Positions 1-6,492 of a DNA stretch of 6,492 bases are shown in pieces (position 1 is the stretch's first letter; the number at the start of each line of letters is the position of its first letter). Location of the stretch: NCBI GenBank assembly GCA_937873105.1, contig CALMWD010000162.1, positions 1 through 6,492 on the forward strand, read 5' to 3'. The translations under genes and the position numbers were made by a program. The stretch comes from an uncultured Rhodanobacteraceae bacterium. GTDB taxonomy: Bacteria; Pseudomonadota; Gammaproteobacteria; Xanthomonadales; Ahniellaceae. The notes under the pieces are model-generated. The model saw only the letters and a program-made list of their open reading frames with translations, was not told the DNA's origin and made no database searches.

Positions 1-901
1 GCACGCGCGCATCCCAGGCCGCGATCTCGGCGTCGGCCTGGGCCAGTCGCGCCGCGGCCTCCGCGCCGAACAGGGCCTCGCGTTCCGCCTGGCGTTGCGC
101 CGGGTCGAGGCGCAGCGCCTCGAACTGGCGGTTCTGTTCGTCGACCAGCACCGCGACATTGGCTTCGCGCAGGCTGGCGCGCTGTTCCGGCGACAGGCGC
201 GACTCCAGCTCGCGCAGGCGCGTGTCGCGGACGGCGGCGTCGAGCGACGCATCCGCCATCGTTTCGCGCCGATCGAGGGTGTAGGCGGTGTAGCGCTCCT
301 CGTCGCCGAAGAAGGCGTCGGCCATGTCCGGATCGAGCAGGCGGCGGCGCAGGTCGCGCACGCGCTTCAGGCGCGCGCGCAGCGATTCGCCCGGCGGCGC
401 GTGCATCGCCGCCAGCGCCTGCTGGTAGTCGACGTAGCGATCGAACAGGGCCGCGACTTCGGCAGTGACCGCTTCGCCATGCAGGGCGCGCACATGATCG
501 AGCAGCAGCGCGCGGATCGCGGCGACATCGCGCTCGCCGAGCGCGCTCAGGAAGTAGTCGAACAGGCGCCGCAGTTCCAGGTTCGGTCGCACGCGTCCGT
601 TCGGGTCCAGCGTGACGGCGCCGTCGGGCGCGCTGTCGCGCAGCGAGGTCGGCCAGGCGGCGGCCGTGGTCGTCGGCGTTGCGACGGCAGACGGTGCCGC
701 AGCGGCCGGTGCCGCGGTCGTTCCTGACGCTGCGGTGTCGAGGGTCTCGGCGTCGCTCTGCGACGGCGCGCGCGATGCTCCCTCCGTGACCGCGTCGTGC
801 GACGGCCACCCTGCGATCAGTCCGCCCAGTGCCAGCAGGACCGCGCTCGCCAGCACGAGGCGGCCCGGGCGTCGCCGGGCCGCGTGGCGCATCGGGATCA
901 T
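1..901 (-). CDS. lifO: Lipase chaperone (lipase-specific foldase), C-terminus off window
   Basis: This is a steric foldase that stays anchored in the inner membrane and folds the secreted lipase in the periplasm before type II secretion. From ATG at 901 the frame is open for 300 codons to the window edge. Residues 15-31 form one hydrophobic N-terminal anchor after an Arg-rich start. Residues 37-83 are an Ala/Thr/Pro/Ser-rich linker of the kind that tethers the folding domain. Residues 111-120 (RRLFDYFLSA) match the family signature RxxFDY(F/C)L(S/T)A exactly. The rest is charged and helical, as expected for the extended helical domain. Family members are usually about 340-370 residues, so a few dozen C-terminal residues should lie beyond base 1. 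The gene starts 10 bases after the lipase stop codon with no clear Shine-Dalgarno, so translational coupling is likely. A second in-frame ATG at 892 is possible. Family assignment is very secure; the exact start is not. Confidence 0.95.
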   Translation of the reverse strand, partial: MIPMRHAARRRPGRLVLASAVLLALGGLIAGWPSHDAVTEGASRAPSQSDAETLDTAASGTTAAPAAAAPSAVATPTTTAAAWPTSLRDSAPDGAVTLDPNGRVRPNLELRRLFDYFLSALGERDVAAIRALLLDHVRALHGEAVTAEVAALFDRYVDYQQALAAMHAPPGESLRARLKRVRDLRRRLLDPDMADAFFGDEERYTAYTLDRRETMADASLDAAVRDTRLRELESRLSPEQRASLREANVAVLVDEQNRQFEALRLDPAQRQAEREALFGAEAAARLAQADAEIAAWDARV

Positions 902-911
902 CGTGCGGCGG

Positions 912-1938
<1,027 letters not shown>

Positions 1939-1941
<3 letters not shown>

Positions 1942-1952
1942 ACGTACGTTTC
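1939..1952. promoter_or_regulatory. Palindromic operator candidate, PsrA-like
   Basis: AAACGTACGTTT at 1940-1951 is a perfect 12-base palindrome. With the flanking C on each side it reads CAAAC-GTAC-GTTTC, which fits the known PsrA consensus (G/C)AAAC-N2-4-GTTT(G/C). PsrA is a TetR-family repressor that responds to long-chain fatty acids. The site overlaps the -35 box of the proposed lipase promoter, a typical repressor position, and it stands out as AT-rich in GC-rich surroundings. The palindrome is seen directly; binding by a PsrA-like regulator is inference. Confidence 0.45.
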
Positions 1953-1962
1953 AAGTGTTCGT

Positions 1963-1978
1963 TTTGCAGCGCAGCAAA
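1963..1978. repeat. Imperfect inverted repeat upstream of the lipase promoter
   Basis: TTTGC-A-GCGC-A-GCAAA is a 16-base dyad with a single A/A mismatch pair. It lies 11 bases from the palindrome at 1940-1951 and 13 bases downstream of the sigma factor stop codon. It has no T-tract on either side, so it does not look like a terminator. It could be a second regulator site upstream of the -35 box, or chance. Confidence 0.3.
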
Positions 1979-1991
1979 GCGCGCCGGCGGC

Positions 1992-2558
1992 TCAATGCTG
2001 CGGGTAGCGTTCGGCCAGCCATTTGCGGGCCTGGTTCCAGTCGCGCTGCACGGTGCGGACGCTGATGTTGAGCGCGTCCGCGCATTCTTCTTCGGACAGG
2101 CCGCCGAAATAGCGGTGCTCGAAGACGCGGGCCAGGCGCTCGTCTTCGGCCTCGAGCGCGCGCAGCAACTGGTCGAGCTCGACGAGTTGCTGGGCTTCCT
2201 CCTCGACCGCCACGTCGAGGCCGTCGAACGTCGCGCGCTGCTGGTCGCCGCCGCGCTTGAGCGCGAGTTGCTCGCGGGCGTAGTCGCACAGCACCTGGCG
2301 CATGATGCGGCTGGCCAGGTTGAAGAAATGGTTCTTGGAGGCGACCGACTGGCGCGCCGCGTCCGACATGCGGAAGTAGCACTCGTGCACCAGCGCCGTG
2401 GTGTTCATCGTGCGGTCGCGTCCGCCGTGGCCAAGCTGGGCGCGCGCGAGGCGGCGCAGGTCGTCGTAGATCGAGCGCACCAGGGCCGGCCAGGCTTCGC
2501 GGTTTCCGGCGCGGATCGCTGACAGCAGCAGCTCGAAATCGGCGTCGTCGACGGACAT
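1992..2558 (-). CDS. ECF-type RNA polymerase sigma factor (Sigma70_ECF / Sig-70_X6 type)
   Basis: This is an alternative sigma factor that directs RNA polymerase to a dedicated promoter set. The protein has 188 residues, the usual length for ECF factors. It resembles the family named Sig-70_X6: residues 53-64 (TTALVHECYFRM) and 77-104 (from HFFNLASRIMR to LKRGG) are the region 2 hallmarks. A Glu/Gln-rich linker spans about 116-130. Region 4 is at 131-185, with a helix-turn-helix around 154-180 (GGLSEEECADALNIS then VRTVQRDW). Relatives in this family are often encoded beside a Ser/Thr protein kinase or regulated by one. No kinase and no anti-sigma factor is visible here. The start at 2558 has no good Shine-Dalgarno. 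The gene is co-oriented with the lipase operon, with a 147-base gap and no terminator between them, so read-through or direct control of the lipase is possible but unproven. Its targets are unknown. Confidence 0.92.
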   Translation of the reverse strand: MSVDDADFELLLSAIRAGNREAWPALVRSIYDDLRRLARAQLGHGGRDRTMNTTALVHECYFRMSDAARQSVASKNHFFNLASRIMRQVLCDYAREQLALKRGGDQQRATFDGLDVAVEEEAQQLVELDQLLRALEAEDERLARVFEHRYFGGLSEEECADALNISVRTVQRDWNQARKWLAERYPQH

Positions 2559-2618
2559 GGGCGGGGCGGCTCGGCTTGGATGCGGCCATCCTAGCGGCTG
2601 CAGGGCGCCGCCCGCGCG

Positions 2619-2650
2619 AAAACCGGCCGTCGTCCCGTGACGACGGCCGG
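2619..2650 (-). terminator. Rho-independent terminator of the M16 peptidase operon
   Basis: CCGGCCGTCGTC (2623-2634) and GACGACGGCCGG (2639-2650) form a perfect 12-bp stem with a 4-base loop. On the minus strand the stem is followed by TTTT (2622-2619). It begins 5 bases after the stop codon of the second peptidase gene. The T-tract is short, but the stem is very GC-rich and correctly placed. It separates the peptidase operon from the sigma factor gene. Confidence 0.85.
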
Positions 2651-2655
2651 CCCGA

Positions 2656-4059
2656 TCACTTCGCCGCGGCGAAGTCGCCGTAGGCCTTCAGCTGTTCGAT
2701 GACGGCGTTGTCGCCGACCACGACGATGGACTGCTGTTCCGGCGCGAAGTACTTCTTGCCGATGGCCTGGACCTGGGCGGCGTCGACCGCGCGCACCTTG
2801 GGCACGAACTCGCCGAGGAACTCCGGCGGCAGGCCGACCAGCCAGTTGTTCGCGAGCGTGCCCGCGACCGCGCCCTGGAGCTGGTTGCTGATCAGGTAGC
2901 CGCCGGCGATGTAGCGCTTGTTCATGTCGAGTTCGCGCGCGCTCACCGCTTCCGCGCCGATGCGCTTGTACTCGCCGAAGAACTCGCCGAGCGCGGCGCC
3001 GGTGACTTCGTTGCGGACATCGGCACCGGCGATCAGGGCGCCGCCGGCGACCTGGGCGCGATAGCCGAGGTAGGCGCCGTAGGTGTAGCCCTTGTCCTCG
3101 CGCAGGTTCTGCATCAGCCGGCTGCTGAAGCCGCCGCCGAGGATGGTGCTGGCGACGCGCAGCGGGATGTAGTCGGCATCGGTGGCCGGCACTGCCGGGC
3201 GCCCGACGCGCACCGCCGACTGCACGCTGCCGACGCGTTCCAGGTGCACGAAGCTCGGCTTGGCCGTGCTCGCGGCTGCAGTCGTGGCCGGCGCGGCCTT
3301 GCCTTCGACCTTCCAGTCGCCGAGGTGCTGCTGCGCCAGCTTGAAGCCGGTTTCGGCATCGATGCGACCGGTGACGACGAGCAGGGCCCGCTCCGGACGC
3401 AGGCGCTGCTGGTAGGCGGCGACCAGCGTGTCGCGGGTGATGGCCTGGATGCCTTCCTCGGTGTTCTGGGTGCGCGCGTAGGGATGCTCGCCGTACACGG
3501 CCTTGAGGATGGCGCGCTCGGCGCGGAAGCCGGGCTGGGCTTCGGCGGCCTTCAGTCCCTGCAGGGCGTTCGCCTTGGCCAGCGCGATTTCCTGTTCCGG
3601 GAAGTTCGCGCCGCGCACGACCTCGGCGAGCAGGCCGAGCATGGCGTCGGCATTGCTGGCCAGGGCGTCGGCGGAAACGACCAGGCCGTCGTTGTTGGCG
3701 AAGGCGCCGACGCTGCCGCCGAGCGACTGCGCCTGCTCGGCGATGGCCTTGGAGTCGCGTTTCGCCGTGCCCTCGGTCAGCAGGCCGGCCAGCGTGGACG
3801 CGAAGCCCGGCGTCGCGGCCTCGTCGGCGGCGAGGCCGGCGCCCTTGAACGCGAGCACGTAGTCGACGCGCGGCATGCCGGCGCGCGGCACCACCCACAC
3901 GGTCAGGCCGTTGTCGAGCGTGCGCTGGTCGATGGCCGGGACCGGCAGCGGCTTGTCGGCGGCGTAGGCCGGCAGGTCCTTCGGCATCGCCATGTCGGCG
4001 GCGATGGCGATCGGCGAGATCAGGGCGGCGATGCACAGGGTGAGAATGGTCTTGGTCAT
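2656..4059 (-). CDS. M16 family peptidase-like subunit lacking the zinc site (Arg/Tyr-donating partner)
   Basis: The 467-residue protein starts with a Sec signal peptide (about 1-20, cleavage near AIA-AD), so it should act in the periplasm or be membrane-associated. Two M16 lobes follow: the first opens with LDNGLTVWVVPRAG (48-61), the second covers about 270-450. The segment aligned with HxxEH reads GFASTLAGLLTEGT (85-98), so the two His and the Glu are S88, G92 and A91; this chain cannot bind zinc there. It keeps the Arg/Tyr pair of the C-terminal lobe, R314 and Y327, in SRLMQNLREDKGYTYG. Two-subunit bacterial M16 enzymes, such as the Sphingomonas A1 pair, divide the active site this way. 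An Ala/Thr-rich insert (255-267) precedes the second lobe. The gene starts 10 bases after the upstream peptidase stop, with AAGGAG 6 bases before the ATG. It most likely completes the active site of the upstream protein. The substrate is unknown. Confidence 0.93.
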   Translation of the reverse strand: MTKTILTLCIAALISPIAIAADMAMPKDLPAYAADKPLPVPAIDQRTLDNGLTVWVVPRAGMPRVDYVLAFKGAGLAADEAATPGFASTLAGLLTEGTAKRDSKAIAEQAQSLGGSVGAFANNDGLVVSADALASNADAMLGLLAEVVRGANFPEQEIALAKANALQGLKAAEAQPGFRAERAILKAVYGEHPYARTQNTEEGIQAITRDTLVAAYQQRLRPERALLVVTGRIDAETGFKLAQQHLGDWKVEGKAAPATTAAASTAKPSFVHLERVGSVQSAVRVGRPAVPATDADYIPLRVASTILGGGFSSRLMQNLREDKGYTYGAYLGYRAQVAGGALIAGADVRNEVTGAALGEFFGEYKRIGAEAVSARELDMNKRYIAGGYLISNQLQGAVAGTLANNWLVGLPPEFLGEFVPKVRAVDAAQVQAIGKKYFAPEQQSIVVVGDNAVIEQLKAYGDFAAAK

Positions 4060-4065
4060 GGCGCG

Positions 4066-4071
4066 CTCCTT
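4066..4071 (-). promoter_or_regulatory. Ribosome binding site overlapping the upstream stop codon
   Basis: The minus strand reads TAAGGAG, then 6 bases, then the ATG at 4059. The Shine-Dalgarno sequence AAGGAG shares the two A bases of the TAA stop of the upstream peptidase gene. This arrangement supports tight translational coupling of the two subunits and fixes the second start. Confidence 0.8.
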
Positions 4072-5452
4072 ACTGCTTCTCGGCGTCGGTGGCGAGCATG
4101 GCCGCCGGTTTGCGGTCGATGACGGTGCGGTTCGCCACCGTCAGGTAGGTGCCGGCGACACGCTTGAGGTCGTCGGAGGTGACCGCCTGGATCCAGCCCG
4201 GCACCTGGTTCGCGATCTTCGCGTCGCCCCACAGCGCCTGGTACTTGGCCAGGGTGTCGGCGCGGCTCAGGAAGCTTTCCAGGCTGTTGTTCCAGTCGGC
4301 CAGCATCGCCGTCTTGACGCGCGCCAGCTCGGCGTCGGACACGCCGTTCTTCACGATCTCGGCGATCTGCGCGTCCATCTCGGCGAGCACGTCGTCGACC
4401 TTCACGTTCGGCTTGTACAGCGCGAACAGGGTGAGCAGGGTGGGGCCGTCGTATTCGAACGGACCGGTCAGGCCGAACAGCGAATCGATGTTCAGCGCCA
4501 TCGCCTTGCCCTTCACCAAGTTCTGGTACAGGCGCGAGGCGTCGCCGCCGGCCAGCACCTCGGCCAGCACCGCCATCGGCGCCTGGTCCTTGCTGCCGCG
4601 GTCCGCGGTCTTGTAGCCCACGGCCACGGCCGGCACCTGGGCCAGCGCGTCGGACTGGGTGATGCGCTTCTCGGCGGTGTTCAGCGGCTCGGACACGTCC
4701 GGGCGCTTCGGTGTCTCGCGCTTCGCGATCTGGCCGAAATACTTCTCGGCCAGCGCGAAGCCCTGTTCCGGGGTCACGTCGCCGGCCAGCGACAGCACGG
4801 CGTTGTTCGGGCCGTAGTAGTCGCGGTGGAAGGCGCGCACGTCGTCGAGCTTGGCGCTTTCCAGGTCGACGAAGCTGCCGTAACCGTCGTGATTGTTTTC
4901 CCACTTCGAGAACGCCTGCTGGCCGATGTCGATCCACATGAAGCCGCCGTAGGGCTGGTTCTTCACGTTGACGCGGATTTCTTCCTTGACCACGTCCTGC
5001 TGGTTCTTCAGCGTCTTCTCGTTGAAGTCGAGCGTGGTCATGCGGTCGGCTTCGAGCCACAGGATCGGTTCCAGCGCCGACACCGGCGCGATCTCGATGT
5101 AGTTCGTGAAATCCGGGCGGGTCGAGCCGTTGTTGCGGCCGCCGCCGCCGGTGATGACCTTGTCGAAGGTGCCTTCCGGCGCGTTCGGCGTGCCCTCGAA
5201 CATCAGGTGCTCGAACAGGTGCGCGAAGCCGGTGCGATTCTTCGGTTCGGAACGCATGCCGACCTTGTAGACCACGCTGACGCCGACCACCGGCGCGCTG
5301 TGGTCGGGGCTGACGACCACGGTCAGGCCGTTGTCGAGGGTCTTGACCGCGACCGGCACCTCGAATCGGTCGCCGTCGGCGGCGGACAGCGAGGCGGAAA
5401 GGACCAGCCCGACCAGAAGGGGCAGGCGTGGGCGTACGGGCGATGCAGGCAT
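4070..5452 (-). CDS. M16 family zinc metallopeptidase, catalytic subunit (insulinase/pitrilysin-like)
   Basis: The 460-residue exported zinc protease has a signal peptide at about 1-24 (hydrophobic 10-22, ending SLSA). The M16 fold opens with LDNGLTVVVSPDHSAP (39-54). The inverted zinc motif HLFEH is H78, E81 and H82, and the third ligand is most likely E158 in VVKEEIR, 76 residues on as in the family. NNGSTRPDFTNYIE (107-120) is the usual substrate-strand region. The C-terminal lobe (about 245-450) has R307 in SRLYQNL, but the usual Tyr 13 residues later is L320, so half of the Arg/Tyr pair is missing and is probably supplied by the partner. Short proteins of this size work as pairs, unlike the double-length pitrilysins. 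The start at 5452 follows an in-frame stop and has only a weak GGGG upstream. As first gene of the operon it diverges from the plus-strand gene across 159 bases. Physiological substrate unknown; processing of periplasmic peptides or proteins is inference. Confidence 0.95.
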   Translation of the reverse strand: MPASPVRPRLPLLVGLVLSASLSAADGDRFEVPVAVKTLDNGLTVVVSPDHSAPVVGVSVVYKVGMRSEPKNRTGFAHLFEHLMFEGTPNAPEGTFDKVITGGGGRNNGSTRPDFTNYIEIAPVSALEPILWLEADRMTTLDFNEKTLKNQQDVVKEEIRVNVKNQPYGGFMWIDIGQQAFSKWENNHDGYGSFVDLESAKLDDVRAFHRDYYGPNNAVLSLAGDVTPEQGFALAEKYFGQIAKRETPKRPDVSEPLNTAEKRITQSDALAQVPAVAVGYKTADRGSKDQAPMAVLAEVLAGGDASRLYQNLVKGKAMALNIDSLFGLTGPFEYDGPTLLTLFALYKPNVKVDDVLAEMDAQIAEIVKNGVSDAELARVKTAMLADWNNSLESFLSRADTLAKYQALWGDAKIANQVPGWIQAVTSDDLKRVAGTYLTVANRTVIDRKPAAMLATDAEKQ

Positions 5453-5611
5453 GGGCGTGGCCCCGTGGCTGTGGATGGAAAGCCCAGCCTAGCCCGCGCG
5501 ACCGGCGCCGGCACGGGACACAAGTCATTTCCGACACCGTTGGTCACGGCCGGCGCATTGATCCGCACCCGGGCTCTTGCCACAGTGGCGCGCTTGCCGC
5601 CGGATACTCCC
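5453..5611. other. Divergent intergenic region between the peptidase operon and the glycosyltransferase-like gene
   Basis: This 159-base region must hold the promoters for the minus-strand peptidase operon and the plus-strand gene. I found no convincing -35/-10 pair in either direction. The 10-base palindrome CCGGCGCCGG (5502-5511) is of a kind common in GC-rich DNA. Nothing here resembles a structured RNA or riboswitch. Confidence 0.6.
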
Positions 5612-6492
5612 TTGCGCACCGCCGTCGTTCTCGTCAGCCACCGCTTCGACCCGCCCATCCTCGACGAGTTCGCGCGCATGCGCCGGGCGTTGCGCGAAGG
5701 CGACCGCGCTTTCGTGCTCAGCGATGCCGCGGTGGTCCCGGACCTCCCGGGCGCGAGTGCGCATCGGTTCGAGTTCGATCGCATCGCCGCACGCGCGGCC
5801 CGCCTGGTCGGCGCCGGCGTCCTGCGCAACCTGCACCTGGCCTGGGTCGACTTCTTCGCCGCCCACCCGGATTTCGACCAGTACTGGTTCGTCGAGTACG
5901 ACGTGTGTTTCGCCGGGCCATGGGCCGAACTGCTCGACGCTTTCCGCGAACAGCCGCACGACCTGTTCTGCGCGCACCTGCGCGACGCCGCCGAGGAACC
6001 GGACTGGCACTGGTGGCACGAGATCCACGCGCCGGCCGGGCCGCCGGACCGCGACGCGCTGCTGCGCGGCTTCCTGCCGATCGCGCGCCTGACGCGGCGG
6101 GCCATGACGGTGCTGACGGAGGCCGTGGCGCAAGGCTGGTCCGGCTTCTTCGAAGGGCTGGTGCCGACGGTGCTGCAGGCGCATGGACTGGGCATCGGCG
6201 ACTTCGGCGGCGATGGCCGTTTCGTGCCGGACGGTTTCAGGCAACGCTTCTACACCAGCGCCAGCGATGCGGCCGGCAGCCTGTGCAACGCCGGCACGCA
6301 TCGCTACCGCCCGGCCATCGCCTATCCGCGCATCGCGGCGGGCCGCATCTACCATCCCGTGAAGCCCGAGGACTGCCTGATCGACGCCGGCATCGACGCC
6401 GACCATGCCGGCGCGGCGATCGGCAACCTGCTGGAGCAGGTCCGGCAATACCGGCTGCATCGCGCCGTGCCGGTGGAGGCGCTGCTGCAGGC
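5612..6492 (+). CDS. Putative glycosyltransferase-like protein (DUF3405-like), C-terminus off window
   Basis: The frame is open from 5612 to the window end (293 codons) with no stop. From a TTG start the protein begins RTAVVLVSHRFDPP, which looks like the first beta strand of a nucleotide-sugar-binding fold. Residues 91-104 (YWFVEYDVCFAGPW) carry an EYD acidic triad (E95, D97) like the DxD-type motif of GT-A glycosyltransferases and the equivalent segment of DUF3405 proteins. A Trp-rich stretch follows at 132-135, and YHPVK at 247-251 near the visible end. No signal peptide or membrane segment is seen, so it is probably cytoplasmic. The first in-frame ATG (5678) would delete the first strand; TTG at 5612, with GGA 7 bases upstream, is preferred, and GTG 5585 or TTG 5594 are alternatives. 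The coding frame is secure from codon bias, but the function is inferred from a few motifs. A sugar transfer role in surface polysaccharide or glycoprotein synthesis is possible. Confidence 0.75.
   Translation, partial: MRTAVVLVSHRFDPPILDEFARMRRALREGDRAFVLSDAAVVPDLPGASAHRFEFDRIAARAARLVGAGVLRNLHLAWVDFFAAHPDFDQYWFVEYDVCFAGPWAELLDAFREQPHDLFCAHLRDAAEEPDWHWWHEIHAPAGPPDRDALLRGFLPIARLTRRAMTVLTEAVAQGWSGFFEGLVPTVLQAHGLGIGDFGGDGRFVPDGFRQRFYTSASDAAGSLCNAGTHRYRPAIAYPRIAAGRIYHPVKPEDCLIDAGIDADHAGAAIGNLLEQVRQYRLHRAVPVEALLQ

Noticed and set aside
1963..1978. Terminator for the sigma factor gene
   Set aside because: The dyad has only a 5-bp outer stem, an internal mismatch and no T-tract after it on the minus strand.
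2592..2618. Possible -10 box TAGGAT on the minus strand upstream of the sigma factor gene
   Set aside because: No acceptable -35 is found at a 16-18 base spacing, so the sigma factor promoter cannot be placed from sequence alone.
5502..5511. Palindrome CCGGCGCCGG in the divergent intergenic region
   Set aside because: A short GC-only palindrome is expected often by chance in DNA of this composition, and no promoter element anchors it.
2591..5537. Minus-strand frames of 481 and 493 codons overlapping the two peptidase genes, slightly longer than the real ones
   Set aside because: They are the alternate frames of the same strand, with extreme Arg/Gly/Pro content and no motifs. The peptidase frames carry signal peptides and M16 signatures.
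5558..5586. Possible plus-strand promoter TTGATC-N17-CACAGT before the glycosyltransferase-like gene
   Set aside because: The -10 matches only 3 of 6 consensus bases, and the leader would be under 25 bases. It is not distinguishable from chance.
5323..6460. Minus-strand open frames of 290 and 311 codons opposite the glycosyltransferase-like gene
   Set aside because: Their compositions are low in complexity (Ser/Arg/Ala or Ala/Arg/Val-rich) with no domain, and the plus-strand frame shows protein-like motifs and uninterrupted codon bias to the window end.

Overview
The window is a compact, high-GC stretch of bacterial chromosome. Its codon use and protein families suggest a Gram-negative gammaproteobacterium, most likely of the Xanthomonadaceae/Lysobacter group. 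That placement is inferred from protein resemblance and base composition, not from a marker gene. I see no mobile element, tRNA, rRNA or CRISPR array, and no gap between genes longer than about 160 bases.

On the minus strand, read right to left, there are two blocks. The first (5452 to 2656) is a two-gene operon encoding an exported M16 (insulinase-like) metallopeptidase pair. The upstream protein keeps the HxxEH zinc site but lacks the C-terminal tyrosine. The downstream protein has lost the zinc site but keeps the Arg/Tyr pair, so together they look like one obligate heterodimeric protease. The operon ends in a clear rho-independent terminator 5 bases after the last stop codon.

The second block (2558 to the left edge) holds an ECF-type sigma factor, then a secreted triacylglycerol lipase closely resembling Pseudomonas LipA, then its membrane-anchored folding chaperone (lipase foldase). 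The chaperone's C-terminus runs off the window. Between the sigma factor and the lipase is a 147-base regulatory region. It has a plausible promoter whose -35 overlaps a perfect 12-base palindrome, AAACGTACGTTT. With its flanking bases this palindrome fits the PsrA-type fatty-acid regulator consensus, so the lipase may be controlled by its own reaction products. A second, imperfect dyad lies just upstream.

On the plus strand, divergent from the protease operon, is the start of a glycosyltransferase-like (DUF3405-like) protein with an EYD acidic motif. It probably starts at TTG and runs off the right edge.

Most of the window is conventional biology. The parts most worth a second look are the lipase control region beside the sigma factor and the complementary loss of active-site residues in the protease pair.
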